NCBI GenBank assembly: GCA_027323445.1
Contig: DAHWBS010000002.1
Location: 1 to 64,000 of the forward strand
Direction: 5' to 3'
Length of the DNA: 64,000 nucleotides
Origin: Leptospirillum sp.
GTDB lineage: Bacteria > Nitrospirota > Leptospirillia > Leptospirillales > Leptospirillaceae
Numbering within the stretch: position 1 is the stretch's first letter; each line of letters opens with the position of its first letter. The translations under genes and the position numbers were made by a program. The notes under the pieces were generated by a model, which did no database searches, had not been told where the DNA came from, and saw only the letters and a list, made by a program, of their open reading frames with translations. Below, one piece after another: positions 20,462 through 29,669 of this stretch.

Positions 20462-21822
20462 TGCGGTATCGATACCGGCTCGCACGACTTCCAATCTCCC
20501 TTTTTCTCCTGCTCTTTTTCTCCGCCATGAATATTGCAGCGGGAGAAAGCATCCCGGATGGGTTCGAGGGTCCACAGATACCGGTCACAAGATCCCAGGT
20601 AACCCGGAAGGCCCTTGCAAACAATCCGTCAATCATGATCTTTGCCAGCGAGTTTGACTCCAAAAATGAAGAAATCGGAATCAAAAAAGCGACCTATTAC
20701 CCCCAAATCGCACTGAACCTCGATGAACTCTTCCTGAACACCCCGGTTGTCGGCATTTCTTTGCCCAATGAAACCGGGATCCCCCTGACACTTTTCAACC
20801 CCAGCCTGAACCAGGAGATCAGTGGCTTTGGAAAGCGGAGGAACGAAGTTCTTGCTGCCCGTCTGGCAAAACGGTCCGCCCGATGGAGTCTTCAGGAAGC
20901 GCGTTTGAATGTTGTATGGGATGCCGAGATCGCCTTTGACACGCTGGCCATGTATCAGCATCTGCTGAACGCCGCAATGAAAAACGAAAAAGCGGCAAAG
21001 ACTCACCTGACTTCGGAAGAAAAACGCCTCTCGAAAGGTCTTGCAATCCTTCCTGATGTCACACAGGCCAAAGTCTACTTTGAAACAGCCAGCTATACCG
21101 TTATAACCCTTTCAAACGATATCCGGAAAGCTCAGGAGGATTTGTGCTACGCGATGGGAAAAAGTCGATTTGCTGCCTTTTACGCCGTTGAAAAAGGAGA
21201 ACGAGAAAACATCCCGAACGATCCCGACATTCTGACGGCCTATGCTCTTGAACACAGGCCATTGATCAAATCTCTCGAAAAACTAGACGAGATACGAAAT
21301 GCCTTGGAAAAACGCGCCTTTGACGAGAACCTTCCTACGCTATCAGCATTTGCCAACGGACTTTTTCTGTATGGAGTTCCCCCCGGCATTTCTGGAGCCC
21401 CACCAAACAGCGGTCTCTTTCTTCCGACTTACCAGACGGGAATTACACTCTCTGTTCCCATCTTTACCGGAATGAAGATCCTTCATGAAACACAGTCTGA
21501 AAAGGATAAACTCCGTGGAGAAAGGGCAAAAACCCGTCTGGCCCGGATCAGGGTGATCAGAAACGTTCGAAAAGCCTGGTTTGATTTAAAAACACAGGAA
21601 AAAAAGATCGCCCTTGATGAAAGCAGACTTGAAAATGCCAGAATCAATCGAAATATGGTTGAGAAAAGTTTTCAAAGAGGTTTGGTTGATTCCGTTACAA
21701 GAATCCAGTCGCAGGCTCAATATCTTTCCGCCCAGGAGGGCCTTATTGCAGACAGGTACCGCTACAAGATGATTCAGGATGAGGAAGAACGTCAGATCGG
21801 AATATTGCCGGACAACAAATAG
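20461..21822 (+). CDS. TolC-family outer membrane efflux protein
   Basis: Signal peptide MRYRYRLARLPISLFLLLFFSAMNIAAG; OEP-type coiled-coil body; start ATG overlaps the HlyD stop (TAATG). Confidence 0.88.
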   Translation: MRYRYRLARLPISLFLLLFFSAMNIAAGESIPDGFEGPQIPVTRSQVTRKALANNPSIMIFASEFDSKNEEIGIKKATYYPQIALNLDELFLNTPVVGISLPNETGIPLTLFNPSLNQEISGFGKRRNEVLAARLAKRSARWSLQEARLNVVWDAEIAFDTLAMYQHLLNAAMKNEKAAKTHLTSEEKRLSKGLAILPDVTQAKVYFETASYTVITLSNDIRKAQEDLCYAMGKSRFAAFYAVEKGERENIPNDPDILTAYALEHRPLIKSLEKLDEIRNALEKRAFDENLPTLSAFANGLFLYGVPPGISGAPPNSGLFLPTYQTGITLSVPIFTGMKILHETQSEKDKLRGERAKTRLARIRVIRNVRKAWFDLKTQEKKIALDESRLENARINRNMVEKSFQRGLVDSVTRIQSQAQYLSAQEGLIADRYRYKMIQDEEERQIGILPDNK

Positions 21823-21846
21823 TCTGTCATTTCAAGGGAGAATATC

Positions 21847-22470
21847 ATGCCAATCTGGTTTTCTAAGAAAAAGATCTGGTCTCAAATTGGACGAATTGTC
21901 TATCCTTCAATGATTTGCTCTCTCATATTCTTTGGAACCATTGGAGTCATTCATGCAAAAATGAATGATGCCGCCCAGCTCCATCGCTATGTTGGAGACG
22001 AGAGCTGTGAAATCTGCCACTCATCGGAACGCATCGGGAATCAGTTCCAGAGCTGGATGAGATCTCCACATGCCCGCGCATATACGGACCTTGATTCCAT
22101 CGAGGCGCAAAACATTGCCCGAAAAATGGGGATTGCCGATCCCCAAAAGAGCCACCGGTGCCTTTCCTGTCATACAACAGCCTCAAACGCAAGCTTGCCG
22201 GAAATGACGTCCTCTTTTCGAAAATCCGACGGCGTACAATGTGAATCATGCCATGGTCCGGGAGAAGACTACTCCCGTTACAGCACCATGATCGATTCAC
22301 ACAAAGCCACCCGGGCAGGACTTGTTGCCATTCCCGATCAAAAAACCTGCATCACCTGCCATAATCCTTCTTCTCCCACATACAAGACATTTAATTACAA
22401 AAAGGATGTACAAAAGATTCTGCACAAGATACCCGCAAATGTTCCGGAAAAAGACCCGGAAAGCGAGTAA
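21847..22470 (+). CDS. tetraheme c554-like c-type cytochrome
   Basis: CEICH, CLSCH, CESCH, CITCH; clearly homologous along its length to the cytochrome at 2103..2735. Confidence 0.92.
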   Translation: MPIWFSKKKIWSQIGRIVYPSMICSLIFFGTIGVIHAKMNDAAQLHRYVGDESCEICHSSERIGNQFQSWMRSPHARAYTDLDSIEAQNIARKMGIADPQKSHRCLSCHTTASNASLPEMTSSFRKSDGVQCESCHGPGEDYSRYSTMIDSHKATRAGLVAIPDQKTCITCHNPSSPTYKTFNYKKDVQKILHKIPANVPEKDPESE

Positions 22471-22678
22471 TCTCGATCAAAGGCCCCCCATCACGAATGG
22501 AGTGCATACTGCTTGTCGGAGAATAAGATGGAATCCGGGATGGACTGTGGAGAAGTCTGTGGATCTTGACCTTTTTGTATCATAGAAAAAGATCTTGAGA
22601 TACCGTGTACATAATATGGTCACAACAAAAAAAATTGGCGATTTGGTGTCAAACGCTTTTTGGGACAAGCCATAAGCC

Positions 22679-23476
22679 TTATCTTGTCTCCCTACCCCCC
22701 CGAAGGATCCGAATGGCTCCCCGATGAAGAAGGTGGCGATCCATAAGACAGGACCGATGGAACATCGGACGGACAACAGGAGAAAGACCTCCTGTCAGAA
22801 AGAGTTCAAGCGAAACACCAAGCGACTCCTCCCCATCGGAGACAAGCCCTTCAACCGAACGAACAGCCCCGAGAACGGTTCCTGCCCGAATGGAGTCTTC
22901 CGTTGACCTGCCGGGAAAAGAAATCCTTGAGGGAGAAAGGATTCTCTGAGGATCGCCCAGAACAATACGGCCCCCTCCTATTGCACCGAGAGACAGGGAA
23001 ATGCCAGGAGAGATCGATCCACCAACGACCTGTCCGTTGTGGAAAACAGTAATCGCAGTATGGCTCCCGAAGTCGACAACAGCAAATGACTTTTCAATCA
23101 GGTGAGGAAACCGCTCGACAACCCCCAAAACGGATAGAAGGCGATCCGACCCCATCGATTCAGGTGGCTGATAGCTGATGGGCAATGGATAGGATTCGGA
23201 GGAAAATAAAACTGTATCAAAACTGGACATTTTCCGGGAACAGTTCAGAAAAGACTCACTCCAGAAAGAAGTCACCGAAGACAGGAAAACCTTCGAAATC
23301 GGTGACTCTTTTTCCAGAAAAGCATCCAGAGTGGAAAAAGGAAAGGGGGAACCTTCAGGAGGTGTTTTGAATGTACGGATGGAGCGGATCGTCCTGCCAT
23401 TTTCCCAAAACACCCCGACACAGCGTGAAATCCCAATTTTGAAGGTCAGGTCAACCGGACCTTGAGACTTCTTCAT
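22679..23476 (-). CDS. coaX: type III pantothenate kinase (CoaX-like)
   Basis: MGSDRLLSVLGVVERFP...FAVVDFGSHTAITVF..GQVVGGSISPGISLSLGAI; operon with birA. Confidence 0.82.
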   Translation of the reverse strand: MKKSQGPVDLTFKIGISRCVGVFWENGRTIRSIRTFKTPPEGSPFPFSTLDAFLEKESPISKVFLSSVTSFWSESFLNCSRKMSSFDTVLFSSESYPLPISYQPPESMGSDRLLSVLGVVERFPHLIEKSFAVVDFGSHTAITVFHNGQVVGGSISPGISLSLGAIGGGRIVLGDPQRILSPSRISFPGRSTEDSIRAGTVLGAVRSVEGLVSDGEESLGVSLELFLTGGLSPVVRPMFHRSCLMDRHLLHRGAIRILRGGRETR

Positions 23477-24222
23477 GGAGTGACCCGCCGGACTTCCCGA
23501 ACAGTGACAGGAAGAAAAATCTCTCCTTCTTGCGCATCAAGAACGCGAAGATGGCCATTATCCCCAAGACCAAGGACCTTTCCCATCCTGGCAATCCCCC
23601 CATCGCTCCAGGTCACCCATTCGTCACGCCACAAAAGCCTGTCCGAAAGAAATACCCGGACCTCCTCAGGAGAAATCCGACCGAAAAAATGCAGCAACAT
23701 CAAATCCTGGATCAAAAGGGGGAGATCCATCGGATCAGGCGGCAATGGCCTGTCAGGAACAACCATTCCTCCGGCATTGGAAAGAAGGGGGGCATGCCGG
23801 TTGAGACCAATTCCGACCAGAACCCCTCTCTCCCCCAATAACTCAACGAGAATGCCTCCTACTTTCAGGCCGGAGTCCAGAAGATAAATATCATTCGGGT
23901 ACTTGATCCCGAACAGTTTTCCCATCGCCTTTTCAAGCACAGCCAAAACAGAATACGCCGCCAGGATTGTCCAGGGGAAAGGCACCTCTCCGAGATTTTT
24001 GGGCATCCATATCGACATGGCCAGATTTCCCGGGATGTGATGCCATTTGTTCCCAGGCCGGCCTCTTCCTGCAGTCTGGATATCGGCAAAGACCGCTGTG
24101 CCGGGCGGAAAAGATGTGGTCCCGATCGCTTCCTTCAGCCAGCTTTGCGTCGAACCCACTTCCGGCAGATGAAAAAGGGGTGGGTCTTCCCGGACAAGAT
24201 AATCCGAAGGGGATTTGACCAT
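23473..24222 (-). CDS. birA: biotin--[acetyl-CoA-carboxylase] ligase
   Basis: VGSTQSWLKEA...ADIQTAGRGRPGNKWHHIPGNLAMSIWM...KYPNDIYL..LKVGGILVE. Confidence 0.95.
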   Translation of the reverse strand: MVKSPSDYLVREDPPLFHLPEVGSTQSWLKEAIGTTSFPPGTAVFADIQTAGRGRPGNKWHHIPGNLAMSIWMPKNLGEVPFPWTILAAYSVLAVLEKAMGKLFGIKYPNDIYLLDSGLKVGGILVELLGERGVLVGIGLNRHAPLLSNAGGMVVPDRPLPPDPMDLPLLIQDLMLLHFFGRISPEEVRVFLSDRLLWRDEWVTWSDGGIARMGKVLGLGDNGHLRVLDAQEGEIFLPVTVREVRRVTP

Positions 24223-25097
24223 CAGGGCAAAAGATCAAGTCTCATGGAGGCATCAGGGGCAGAGTGAGTCAATGCGCCCACGGACAGAATATCGACATCC
24301 AGGCAGGAAAGAACGGGAATTTGCTCAAGGGTAATTCCACCAGAGACCTCCAGAAGGACATCGGGATGGATCAGACGAAGCTCCGGAATCAAACGCTCCA
24401 TAAGATCGGGAGACATGTTGTCCAACAGGACAATATCAACCTTGAGCCGACAGGCCTCCAGTGCCTGTTCCGGCGTATCCGCCTCCATCTCGATTCTCAA
24501 AGGGTGGGGGGCATGTCGTCTAACCCGACCAATCACTTCGGAGAGACTCCCGGATGCCGCAATGTGGTTGTCCTTGATCAGAATACCGTCATCAAGCCTC
24601 ATTCGGTGATCATCTCCCCCCCCGGCCCGGATGGCATATCGCTGGAAATCACGCAGTCCCGGAAGGGTTTTCCTTGTCCCCGTGATTCGAAGCGGACGAG
24701 AAGAGTTTCTCAGGAGACGAGCTTTTTCCACATAGCAAGACGTCAGGGAACTGATGCCTGAAAGATGTTTCAGGAGGTTCAGGATAACCCTCTCGCAAAG
24801 AAGCAGTGACTCGAGGGTTCCTTCCATTACGACCAGACGGTCTCCTGCCGTGTAAGTCTGACCATCGGAAATTGCGTCAAATCTTGATCCGGGATCCGAA
24901 AAGGAGAGGATCCTCGCTCCAAAAGATCCCCCACAAAAAACACCATCGGATTCGGCCAGAATCGTTGCAGAGACTTTTTGACTGCGGGCCTCCCGGGAAA
25001 AGACTGAGCGTGTCGTGACATCTCCGCTGCCGACATCCTCAAGGAGAAATCGCTTGAGCTGGTCGTCATAGGAAAACAGGAAAGGGATCTCCGTCAT
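24222..25097 (-). CDS. nadC: nicotinate-nucleotide pyrophosphorylase
   Basis: EDVGSGDVTTRSVF...ERVILNLLKHLSGISSLTSCYV...ITGTRKTLPGLRDFQRYAIRAGGGDDHRMRLDDGILIKDNHI. Confidence 0.97.
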   Translation of the reverse strand: MTEIPFLFSYDDQLKRFLLEDVGSGDVTTRSVFSREARSQKVSATILAESDGVFCGGSFGARILSFSDPGSRFDAISDGQTYTAGDRLVVMEGTLESLLLCERVILNLLKHLSGISSLTSCYVEKARLLRNSSRPLRITGTRKTLPGLRDFQRYAIRAGGGDDHRMRLDDGILIKDNHIAASGSLSEVIGRVRRHAPHPLRIEMEADTPEQALEACRLKVDIVLLDNMSPDLMERLIPELRLIHPDVLLEVSGGITLEQIPVLSCLDVDILSVGALTHSAPDASMRLDLLP

Positions 25098-27823
25098 CGC
25101 CCAGCGTCTCCGGAACTGCGGTCGACGAGGATCTTGACCTGTTCCAGCGCTGAAACGATCGCAAGTTCCTCATCCTCGGCCTCCCGCTTGGCCCGCTCAT
25201 CTTTCTCGATCACTTCCGGAGGAGCCTTATCCAAGTATTCCCGGCTGGCAAGCCGTTGCGCAATGGATGATTTTTTTTGCCGGATTTTTTCCACCTCTTT
25301 TTTAAGACGGGCCTCCTCCATTCGAACATCGACAAGGCCCGCAATATCCAGGGAAACAAACCCATCGGAAACGGATGCCCTGATTCCAGGAGGCACAAGC
25401 TCCGGAGCGATCGCAACCAGCGGACGGACCTTCGCAAGCCGGGAGACAAGTCCCATATTATCCCCAAGAACCGCACCACTTTTCTCATTAATGACAAAAA
25501 CGCCAGGAATTTCCTGAGTTGGAGAGATTTTCAAATGGCTGCGAATCTGACGGATTTCACCGACCAGAGCCATGACCCTGGAAAATCCGGCTGAATCGGA
25601 CTGGGTGGAGGGAGGCTCTTTCGTAAACTCCGGGAAACGCTGCTCAGCAATCGGAAGCTCCTCGGGAAAAAAGAGACTCCAAATCTCGGATGTTACAAAC
25701 GGCATAATGGGATGGGCCATCTTGAGCAGTATGGAGCCTGTATAGAGAAGAGTTCTGCGTGTTTCAATCCTGAGCGGGTCGTTTTCAGGGAGATCGAGCG
25801 AGGGCTTTGTCGCCTCGATATACCAGTCACAAAACTGATGCCATGTAAAATGGTAAAGAGTATTCGCCGCTTCATCAAAGCGGTATGAAGCAATCGCCTC
25901 CCGCATCTCTCGCACCGACCGTGAAAGCTCAAGAAGAATCCACTGGTTTGCAATGCCGGAAACGTCTTCAGGGGAAAGCTCCTTTGGAAGGACCTCACCC
26001 TGAACCGACCGGTCGATAAATCGGAACGCATTCCAAAGCTTTGAAACAAAATTCCGAAACCCTTCGACGCGATCGGTTGCCAGGCGAATGTCCCTTCCGG
26101 GAGAAGCCATCTGTACGAGTGTCATCCTGAAAGCATCAGTACCGTACTTTTCCATGATCTCGAGGGGATCCACGACATTCCCCCGGCTTTTGGTCATTTT
26201 TTGACCAAACTGATCCCTGACCAGCGCATGAATATAGACATCCCGGAATGGAATCTTCCCTGTGAGATGGAGCCCCATCATCACCATTCTTGCAACCCAG
26301 AAAAAGAGTATGTCAAATCCTGTTACCAAAAGACTCGTCGGGTAGAATCGTTCAAGATCCTCCGTATTCTCCGGCCACCCCAGTGTGACAAAGGGCCACA
26401 AGGCGGAGGAAAACCAGGTATCAAGCACATCCGGATCTCTCAAAATGTCCGAACTTTGGCATTTTTCACAATTCAATGGAACATCTTCTCTGACCGTTAC
26501 GTGATGGCAGCTTGAACAATGCCATGCCGGAATCGGATGTCCCCAGAAAATCTGTCGGGAAATACACCAGTCCCGAATATTCACCAGCCAGTCAAAATAA
26601 GTGTTTTTCCAACCATCGGGATAAAATCGGATTTCCCGATTCTTCACAACTTCTATCGCACGTTCCGCGAGACTTTCCATCTTTACAAACCATTGCAGGG
26701 ATAACCTTGGCTCAACGATGGTCTGGCAACGGTAGCAGACGCCTATCGTTCCGGGATAGGGATTTTTGGAAACAAGCAGTTCCCTGGCCTCGAGATCGTT
26801 GACAACCCTCTCTCTGGCTTCTTCCCTGGTCAGACCAGACAGCTTTCCGGAAGACGGGTTCATCCGTCCATGGGAATCAATGACCTCGAAGTTCCCCAGA
26901 CCATGCCGCTGGGCAATGTCCCAGTCCACCATGGCGTGTGAGGGTGTAATCTTGAGAACACCTGTTCCGAACTCACGGTCGACCGAAGGATCAGAGATGA
27001 CAGGAATCAGCCTTCCACCGACCGGGGTGACAACTTTCCTTCCGACCCAGGACGTATAGCGGGGATCATCCGGCGAAACAGCAAGTGCCATATCTCCCGG
27101 AATTGTCTCGGGACGCGTTGTTGCCACAACCAGGAACTGGCTTTTGTCCAATGGATCCAGATAGCGGAACTCATACATGGTACCCGACTGTTCAACATGT
27201 GTGACTTCAACGTCTGAAAGGGCGGTCAGACATCGGGGACACCAGTGGATCATTCGCTCTCCACGGTACAGAAGCCCTTCATCGTGAAGCTTGACAAAAA
27301 CTTTTGTAACCGCCTTTGAAAAACCGGGATCCATTGTAAAGCGTTCATGATCCCATGACAGAGAGGCTCCCAGTCTCCTGATCTGGTCCAAAATACCGCC
27401 CTGAATGCTGGACTTCCATTCCCAGACTTTCTTGATAAAATTCTCTCTGCCGATCTTGTCCAGAGAAATGCCCTCTTTGCTGAGCTGGCGCTCAACGACA
27501 TTTTGAGTGGCAATTCCCGCATGATCCGTTCCTGGAATCCAGAGGACATCATCCCCTTCCATCCTCCTGAATCGGGCAACAACATCTTGAAGGGTCAGAT
27601 TCAGGGCATGCCCCATATGGAGTCTTCCCGTAATGTTTGGGGGCGGGATCACCATCGAAAACGAAGGTGCCGAAGGAGAAGGCACATGGAACTGGCTAAA
27701 CTTCTCAAGAGCAATGAGCTGGTGGGGCTCTACCGCTCCCGGCTCATACCGGCTTGAGAGACGACCAAAAGCATTGGGATCCGAGTCTTCCTGTTGAAAC
27801 GGTGTATTTTCTGTAGTAGACAA
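25094..27823 (-). CDS. valS: valyl-tRNA synthetase
   Basis: VIPPPNITGRLHMGHALNLTLQDVVARFRRM...KMTKSRGNVVDPLEIM (HIGH and KMSKS-type motifs). Confidence 0.98.
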   Translation of the reverse strand: MSTTENTPFQQEDSDPNAFGRLSSRYEPGAVEPHQLIALEKFSQFHVPSPSAPSFSMVIPPPNITGRLHMGHALNLTLQDVVARFRRMEGDDVLWIPGTDHAGIATQNVVERQLSKEGISLDKIGRENFIKKVWEWKSSIQGGILDQIRRLGASLSWDHERFTMDPGFSKAVTKVFVKLHDEGLLYRGERMIHWCPRCLTALSDVEVTHVEQSGTMYEFRYLDPLDKSQFLVVATTRPETIPGDMALAVSPDDPRYTSWVGRKVVTPVGGRLIPVISDPSVDREFGTGVLKITPSHAMVDWDIAQRHGLGNFEVIDSHGRMNPSSGKLSGLTREEARERVVNDLEARELLVSKNPYPGTIGVCYRCQTIVEPRLSLQWFVKMESLAERAIEVVKNREIRFYPDGWKNTYFDWLVNIRDWCISRQIFWGHPIPAWHCSSCHHVTVREDVPLNCEKCQSSDILRDPDVLDTWFSSALWPFVTLGWPENTEDLERFYPTSLLVTGFDILFFWVARMVMMGLHLTGKIPFRDVYIHALVRDQFGQKMTKSRGNVVDPLEIMEKYGTDAFRMTLVQMASPGRDIRLATDRVEGFRNFVSKLWNAFRFIDRSVQGEVLPKELSPEDVSGIANQWILLELSRSVREMREAIASYRFDEAANTLYHFTWHQFCDWYIEATKPSLDLPENDPLRIETRRTLLYTGSILLKMAHPIMPFVTSEIWSLFFPEELPIAEQRFPEFTKEPPSTQSDSAGFSRVMALVGEIRQIRSHLKISPTQEIPGVFVINEKSGAVLGDNMGLVSRLAKVRPLVAIAPELVPPGIRASVSDGFVSLDIAGLVDVRMEEARLKKEVEKIRQKKSSIAQRLASREYLDKAPPEVIEKDERAKREAEDEELAIVSALEQVKILVDRSSGDAGR

Positions 27824-27923
27824 AAATCGTTCCTTTCCGATAGAAACAAAATAATGAGGTGCATCGGCAATTCACGCAGACATCAGGCCTTATCCGGATC
27901 CTGCTCCCGATACCCCTGTCCTG

Positions 27924-29012
27924 CTAAGGCTTCTTTTGGGAACGAATCAGCTTTCGGATGTGCGCATCCTGCTCCTTGAGCGTCTCGGCATAGAGGTGTC
28001 CGCCATGTCCGTCCGAGACAAAATAGAGATAAGAGGTCTCTCTTGGGGAAAGGACCGCATCTATCGCCTGCTCTCCTGGGCTGGAGATCGGTGTCGGAGG
28101 CAGACCGGAATATTTGTAGGTGTTGTAGGGAGAGTCGATCTGGAGATCCCTTGAGTGAAGACGTCTTCTGCCATTAAGCGCATAAATCACCGTGGGATCG
28201 CTTTGCAGACGCATATGCCTTGTCAGGCGATTCATAAAAACGCTCGCAACATACGGCATATCCTTGGGGTTTCCCGTTTCTTCCTGGACAATAGAAGCAA
28301 GTGTTACCATCTCTTCCACGGAAAGATGCTCCTGTTCCATTTTCTCTTTTTTTGACCCATTGAAATCATGCCAGAATCGGGAAACCATCATCCTGAATGC
28401 GTCTCTTGGAGTCGCCATTCTGGGAAAAAAGTAGGTGTCGGGAAAGAGGTACCCTTCAAGAGAAGTGGAATCAATGCCGAGGCTTTTGACAAACGCCGGG
28501 TCCGTTGCGGTTTTCAAAATATCCTCTTTTGAAGCCATTCCGATAGAAGAGAGCCGTTTTGCGACCTGATTCAGAGTGAATCCTTCCGGAATCGTCACCT
28601 TGTAAAAGTATCTCTGTCCTTCATGCAAATCCATAAGAACGCGTATCGGGGACATATCCCCTGAAATCCCATACTCTCCTGAACGAATGTTCGTATCAAT
28701 TCCCAGAATTTCTCCCCAAAAAACAAGAGTTTCCGGATAATGAATCAGCCCATCCGAATACATTTTCGTTACCACCTTCCGAAAAGAGTCTCCAGGAAGA
28801 ACATCGAGCAGGACAGGTCGGGAACGCTCATTCCCGGCATAGAATAATGCATTGATATTCCATGCAGAGAAAAGAGCCAAAAGAACCAAAAAAATCACAG
28901 AAATGGATTTGACAGGATTCCTCCCAAAAATTCGATGAAGGGTTTCGGAGGAGTGGTTGTCAACACCTCTCCCTGCATCTCCTTCAGGATTCATTGGAAT
29001 GAGACCCGACAT
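27924..29012 (-). CDS. mltG: endolytic murein transglycosylase MltG (YceG-like)
   Basis: EEMVTLASIVQEETGNPKDMPYVASVFMNRLTRHMRLQSDPTVIYAL...SPYNTYKYSGLPPTPISSPGEQAIDAVL. Confidence 0.95.
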   Translation of the reverse strand: MSGLIPMNPEGDAGRGVDNHSSETLHRIFGRNPVKSISVIFLVLLALFSAWNINALFYAGNERSRPVLLDVLPGDSFRKVVTKMYSDGLIHYPETLVFWGEILGIDTNIRSGEYGISGDMSPIRVLMDLHEGQRYFYKVTIPEGFTLNQVAKRLSSIGMASKEDILKTATDPAFVKSLGIDSTSLEGYLFPDTYFFPRMATPRDAFRMMVSRFWHDFNGSKKEKMEQEHLSVEEMVTLASIVQEETGNPKDMPYVASVFMNRLTRHMRLQSDPTVIYALNGRRRLHSRDLQIDSPYNTYKYSGLPPTPISSPGEQAIDAVLSPRETSYLYFVSDGHGGHLYAETLKEQDAHIRKLIRSQKKP

Positions 29013-29601
29013 TGTTTGAGAGTTGCATGTCCGGAGCGTTATTTGAGAAACAGCGGAGAGATGTCAGGTAGCTCTCGAGAACAAGTGAGGCACTCCTGGA
29101 GTCGATCCATGGGTCTTTTGAAAACGATTTTCCCTTTTTCTTTCCCTGTCGGGCAAAGGAATCAGATCTTGCCATCTCCGAAGACAAACCCTCATCCCAA
29201 AAGAGAATGGGCAATGGGATTTCCCGGGAGAGTCTTCTCCCTGACTCAAAAAAATTCTGAGCCTTTGGATTCGGATCTCCAGAGAGATGGTAGTAAGGAA
29301 CACCAAAGATCATACCCACTACTTCTTCTTCAAGGATGAGTTTTCGCACCACCTTCACGAGAAGAGAATCCCTGACGCTTGAAAACGTTCCGGGAGCCTG
29401 GCGAAGAAAAGGATCAACCGGCCAGGAAAAACGACGTTCCCGGTCAGAAAGGGCAAGTCCCACCCTGCGATCGCCCCAGTCAACCGCAAGAAGAACACCT
29501 TCTCCCGTGGACGGTGATTTTTTCTCCGCAAAAATCTCGCCAGAAGGGATTTCCCATCGAGTCATCGGATCAGAAGAAACATTCAAAAGGTCTCCATTCA
29601 T
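28984..29601 (-). CDS. ruvX: YqgF/RuvX-family putative Holliday junction resolvase
   Basis: LLAVDWGDRRVGLALSDRE...; ...LFWDEGLSSEMA; position between alaS and mltG. Confidence 0.85.
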   Translation of the reverse strand: MNGDLLNVSSDPMTRWEIPSGEIFAEKKSPSTGEGVLLAVDWGDRRVGLALSDRERRFSWPVDPFLRQAPGTFSSVRDSLLVKVVRKLILEEEVVGMIFGVPYYHLSGDPNPKAQNFFESGRRLSREIPLPILFWDEGLSSEMARSDSFARQGKKKGKSFSKDPWIDSRSASLVLESYLTSLRCFSNNAPDMQLSNNVGSHSNES

Positions 29602-29669
29602 TCCCGGCTGTTACCTGCGGCTCAGGAACCAAGAATACTCCTCATACATCATCCTCTTAAAGAAGAGCC

